Below are positions 5,594-7,642 of a DNA stretch of 7,642 nucleotides, piece after piece (positions within the stretch are counted from its first letter, which is position 1; every line of letters starts with the position of its first letter). The notes below the pieces were generated by a model, which saw nothing but the letters and a program-made list of their open reading frames with translations, had not been told where the DNA came from and ran no database searches. This stretch comes from Candidatus Peribacter sp. UBA2144 (GTDB taxonomy: Bacteria > Patescibacteriota > Gracilibacteria > Peribacterales > Peribacteraceae). The stretch lies in contig DCXE01000092.1 of the NCBI GenBank assembly GCA_002328295.1, positions 1 through 7,642 of the forward strand, given 5' to 3'. A program made the position numbers and the translations under genes.

Positions 5594-7633
5594 TTAGGTG
5601 AACATAGATTTATAGTCAATAGTTGATACCTCCATGCCTGAGAAAGCATTGAACAACTCATCATAGGTCAATGATATTGGAGCCCCGCTGTTATGTGGAT
5701 TGACTACAGTGACAGTCTTACTCTCTGCATCTACACCAGTTAAAGTATATGCATGATTATGGTAAAAGGTATTGGTTCCAATTTGATAGGTAACAGTATC
5801 GCTTCCGCTAGAATGCACACGACTACCTAAGTGAATGAGATATTGACCATTTGAGTATGCATCAAGAATTTTTTCTGCTCTTTCTCTGTGCTCCATTAAT
5901 TCTTCGTTGAAAGATGCGTCTATAGCTTCTTTATTGCCAGCTACAACACTAAATATTATTCCGTACTTTTCGAATATGTTAGGATCACCAACTAGTTCAG
6001 AAGAATGTGCAGCAAGATATTCTTTCAATGCTTTATATGATATACCACCTTCGGTAGCTTCTCTATCCATTTCTCCTGTTGTCTTTTTAGTGAAGGCAGC
6101 TTCGAGAAGCTTCCAGCCATCAGCAGCATATACTGAACGCATATTACGCTCTCCAACAAGTTGCGTAGAGTACATTTCTTCTTTGGTAATGACTATTTCT
6201 TCACCACTACTCACGCCGAGAGGAATGCGAACACTATACGTTGCTTCATCAACTTTTTTTATTGAAGTGCGAAGGATAGCTTCGACATGATCACAGTTTT
6301 GAAGTGCAACGAAACTGGCAATTAAGTAGCAGTTGCCCACGTTTGCTTGCCGTATGTCACCGCCAAACAATTCATGAAATTCAGCTTTCGAGAGCGTGGA
6401 ACTTTTCTCCATGTATTCAAACTTCCTTCTCATAAAGTCTGCACCTACATCGTCAGGAGCCAGGATGTGCTCAAAATCATCTTGCCCTGTCACTTCCAAT
6501 TCATTTGGCAACCATAGCTGCGGCATTCCTTTTCCATCCTTCTCCACATCATTGATATTAACACTCCACTTCTCATTAGTATTTTCAACAAAGAACTCTC
6601 CGTCCCGTTGCACTACCACCCCTCTTTCCATGGCGTTACCTCTGCGAACGTAAACGGTTTGACCTGGTACTTGAATCCTTCGCAGACGTTCAGTCTCTCG
6701 ATTTTTTTCTATTGCTTCGTAGTTTTTATATCCATCAAGCAGAGCATTTACTTCTGTGAGATGTGCCCCAACGGCACGATAATTTGTATCTGCGCCTCTC
6801 AACGACTTTGCAATGACCCCTCGTAAATCTGCCATTTCATGTTCCCATGAAACCAACCTATGAGAATCAAGATTGCGCATATCAGTGTTTTGCACATCAG
6901 TACGAAGAGCGGCTATTTTAGGACGATATTCTTTGCGTAGCTTCTGTACTTTTTGCAATGACTGTTTTTCACGTTGCAAGGTTTTTCGCAACACACGTCG
7001 TAGGGGTATGTTAAATGGATTCCATCTTGAAAGATTATTGATCTCACGATTGGTTCCCTCAATACTCTTACGATATAGAGTCTCTCTTCGTTCCAACATG
7101 CCATCCATATCGGTCAGATTCTCCAAGAGAGATTCTTTGAGTTTTGCTAGTGCGTCACGGAGTTTTGTTTCTGTCTCTGCCTTTTGCGTTGAGATGTCAG
7201 CAATGTCTTCGTCAGGCATCAATGCCTCATCAGGCAATTGTTCTCCTGTTTCAGAAGGTGTATCTATGGGCAGTTCTTGCTCAATAACTTGATCAGGTTC
7301 TGTCTGCAACGTATCTGGTTGATCCGATTCTTCTTTGGCAGGGATGCCTATAGGTTTCTCTTGTTCTACTTCTTCATTGGCTTTTGATGGTGCCAAGGGC
7401 TCATCTACTGAATCAGAAGAAGTATTCGCTGGTACCTCTCTTGCCACAGTTTGTACTACTGGTTCTTGTGCTGGCATCTCTGTCTCATTTTCATCTTCCT
7501 CTGATATTCGTTCATCGTATTCCGATTCCCATCTATGTGTTCTTTCTGCCCAGACCCGTAGAGCAGTTTCAATATTATGAACAAGGACTGTGCGCTTGTT
7601 TTCCAAGGCTTCGTACATCTTATTTTCCATCAT
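5594..7633 (-). CDS. Calpain-like (C2 family) cysteine protease with acidic linker and coiled-coil N-terminus
   Basis: This is a 679-residue protein. The last ~265 residues match the calpain protease core. Gln429 and Cys435 sit in RQANVGNCYLIAS, with the oxyanion Gln six residues before the nucleophile as in animal calpains. DGWKLLEAAFTK (about 505-516) matches the calpain W-x-x-LLE-A motif. His627 lies in YHNHAYTLTGV and Asn645 in VVNPHNSG. All four active-site residues are present, so a working thiol endopeptidase is likely. Residues about 40-148 are a Glu/Pro/Asp-rich, probably disordered, linker. Residues 150-315 are charged helices with coiled-coil character (for example LQREKQSLQKVQKLRKEY). 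Residues about 320-365 look like a small beta barrel (GQTVYVRRGNAMERGVVV). No signal peptide or membrane helix is seen, so the site of action may be cytoplasmic, unless export is unconventional. No EF-hand or C2 domain for calcium is present. The start at 7633 (or 7630) is close to the edge; the frame stays open for the nine bases upstream, so a longer N-terminus is possible. Confidence 0.93.
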   Translation of the reverse strand: MMENKMYEALENKRTVLVHNIETALRVWAERTHRWESEYDERISEEDENETEMPAQEPVVQTVAREVPANTSSDSVDEPLAPSKANEEVEQEKPIGIPAKEESDQPDTLQTEPDQVIEQELPIDTPSETGEQLPDEALMPDEDIADISTQKAETETKLRDALAKLKESLLENLTDMDGMLERRETLYRKSIEGTNREINNLSRWNPFNIPLRRVLRKTLQREKQSLQKVQKLRKEYRPKIAALRTDVQNTDMRNLDSHRLVSWEHEMADLRGVIAKSLRGADTNYRAVGAHLTEVNALLDGYKNYEAIEKNRETERLRRIQVPGQTVYVRRGNAMERGVVVQRDGEFFVENTNEKWSVNINDVEKDGKGMPQLWLPNELEVTGQDDFEHILAPDDVGADFMRRKFEYMEKSSTLSKAEFHELFGGDIRQANVGNCYLIASFVALQNCDHVEAILRTSIKKVDEATYSVRIPLGVSSGEEIVITKEEMYSTQLVGERNMRSVYAADGWKLLEAAFTKKTTGEMDREATEGGISYKALKEYLAAHSSELVGDPNIFEKYGIIFSVVAGNKEAIDASFNEELMEHRERAEKILDAYSNGQYLIHLGSRVHSSGSDTVTYQIGTNTFYHNHAYTLTGVDAESKTVTVVNPHNSGAPISLTYDELFNAFSGMEVSTIDYKSMFT

Positions 7634-7642
7634 GGTTATTCG

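Noticed and set aside
6873..7292. Plus-strand 139-residue open frame
   Set aside because: It is antisense to the coiled-coil region of the calpain-like gene and very Ser/Arg-rich, as expected for the complement of a charged helical region.

Overview
The window looks like chromosomal DNA from an uncultured bacterium of moderate GC content. One protein carries a LEPRxLLS-type N-terminal motif, which is best known from Planctomycetota and related or candidate phyla. Two other traits are a twin-arginine (Tat) exported protein and a bacterial calpain-like protease. Start codons mostly lack a clear Shine-Dalgarno sequence. Lineage cannot be fixed from this window; a Planctomycetota/Omnitrophota-like or other candidate-phylum genome would fit. 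No phage, transposase or CRISPR genes are present.

Left part (1-1052): a minus-strand gene, cut by the window edge, encodes a Tat-exported protein of unknown function with two twin-arginine motifs. It is divergent from the next gene. The 358-bp gap between them holds a 104-bp REP/MITE-like double palindrome and, just before the next gene, a terminator-like hairpin.

Centre (1053-4745): a two-gene plus-strand unit. The first gene encodes a 1,099-residue, probably exported, multidomain protein. In order it has a LEPRxLLS motif, a beta-rich domain, two 11-residue repeats encoded by DNA palindromes, a coiled coil, beta-sandwich-like segments, a long helical region, and a C-terminal domain with His and Asn-Cys motifs reminiscent of NlpC/P60-LRAT or RHS-tip domains. 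Nine bases later lies a small hydrophobic protein. Base composition falls sharply over the C-terminal tip and this small gene. That layout suggests, but does not prove, a polymorphic-toxin tip with a membrane immunity protein.

RNA cluster (about 4790-5295): tRNA-Arg(GCG) and tRNA-Ala(GGC), both with encoded CCA. Each is preceded by a partial copy of its own 5' end, and both are embedded in nested inverted repeats.

Right part (5342-7633): a minus-strand pair. A 679-residue protein has an acidic linker, coiled coils and a C-terminal calpain-type (C2) cysteine protease domain with intact Gln, Cys, His and Asn residues. An 80-residue protein of unknown function follows nine bases downstream. The two may act together, with the small protein as a possible modulator or substrate, but that is inference from position only.
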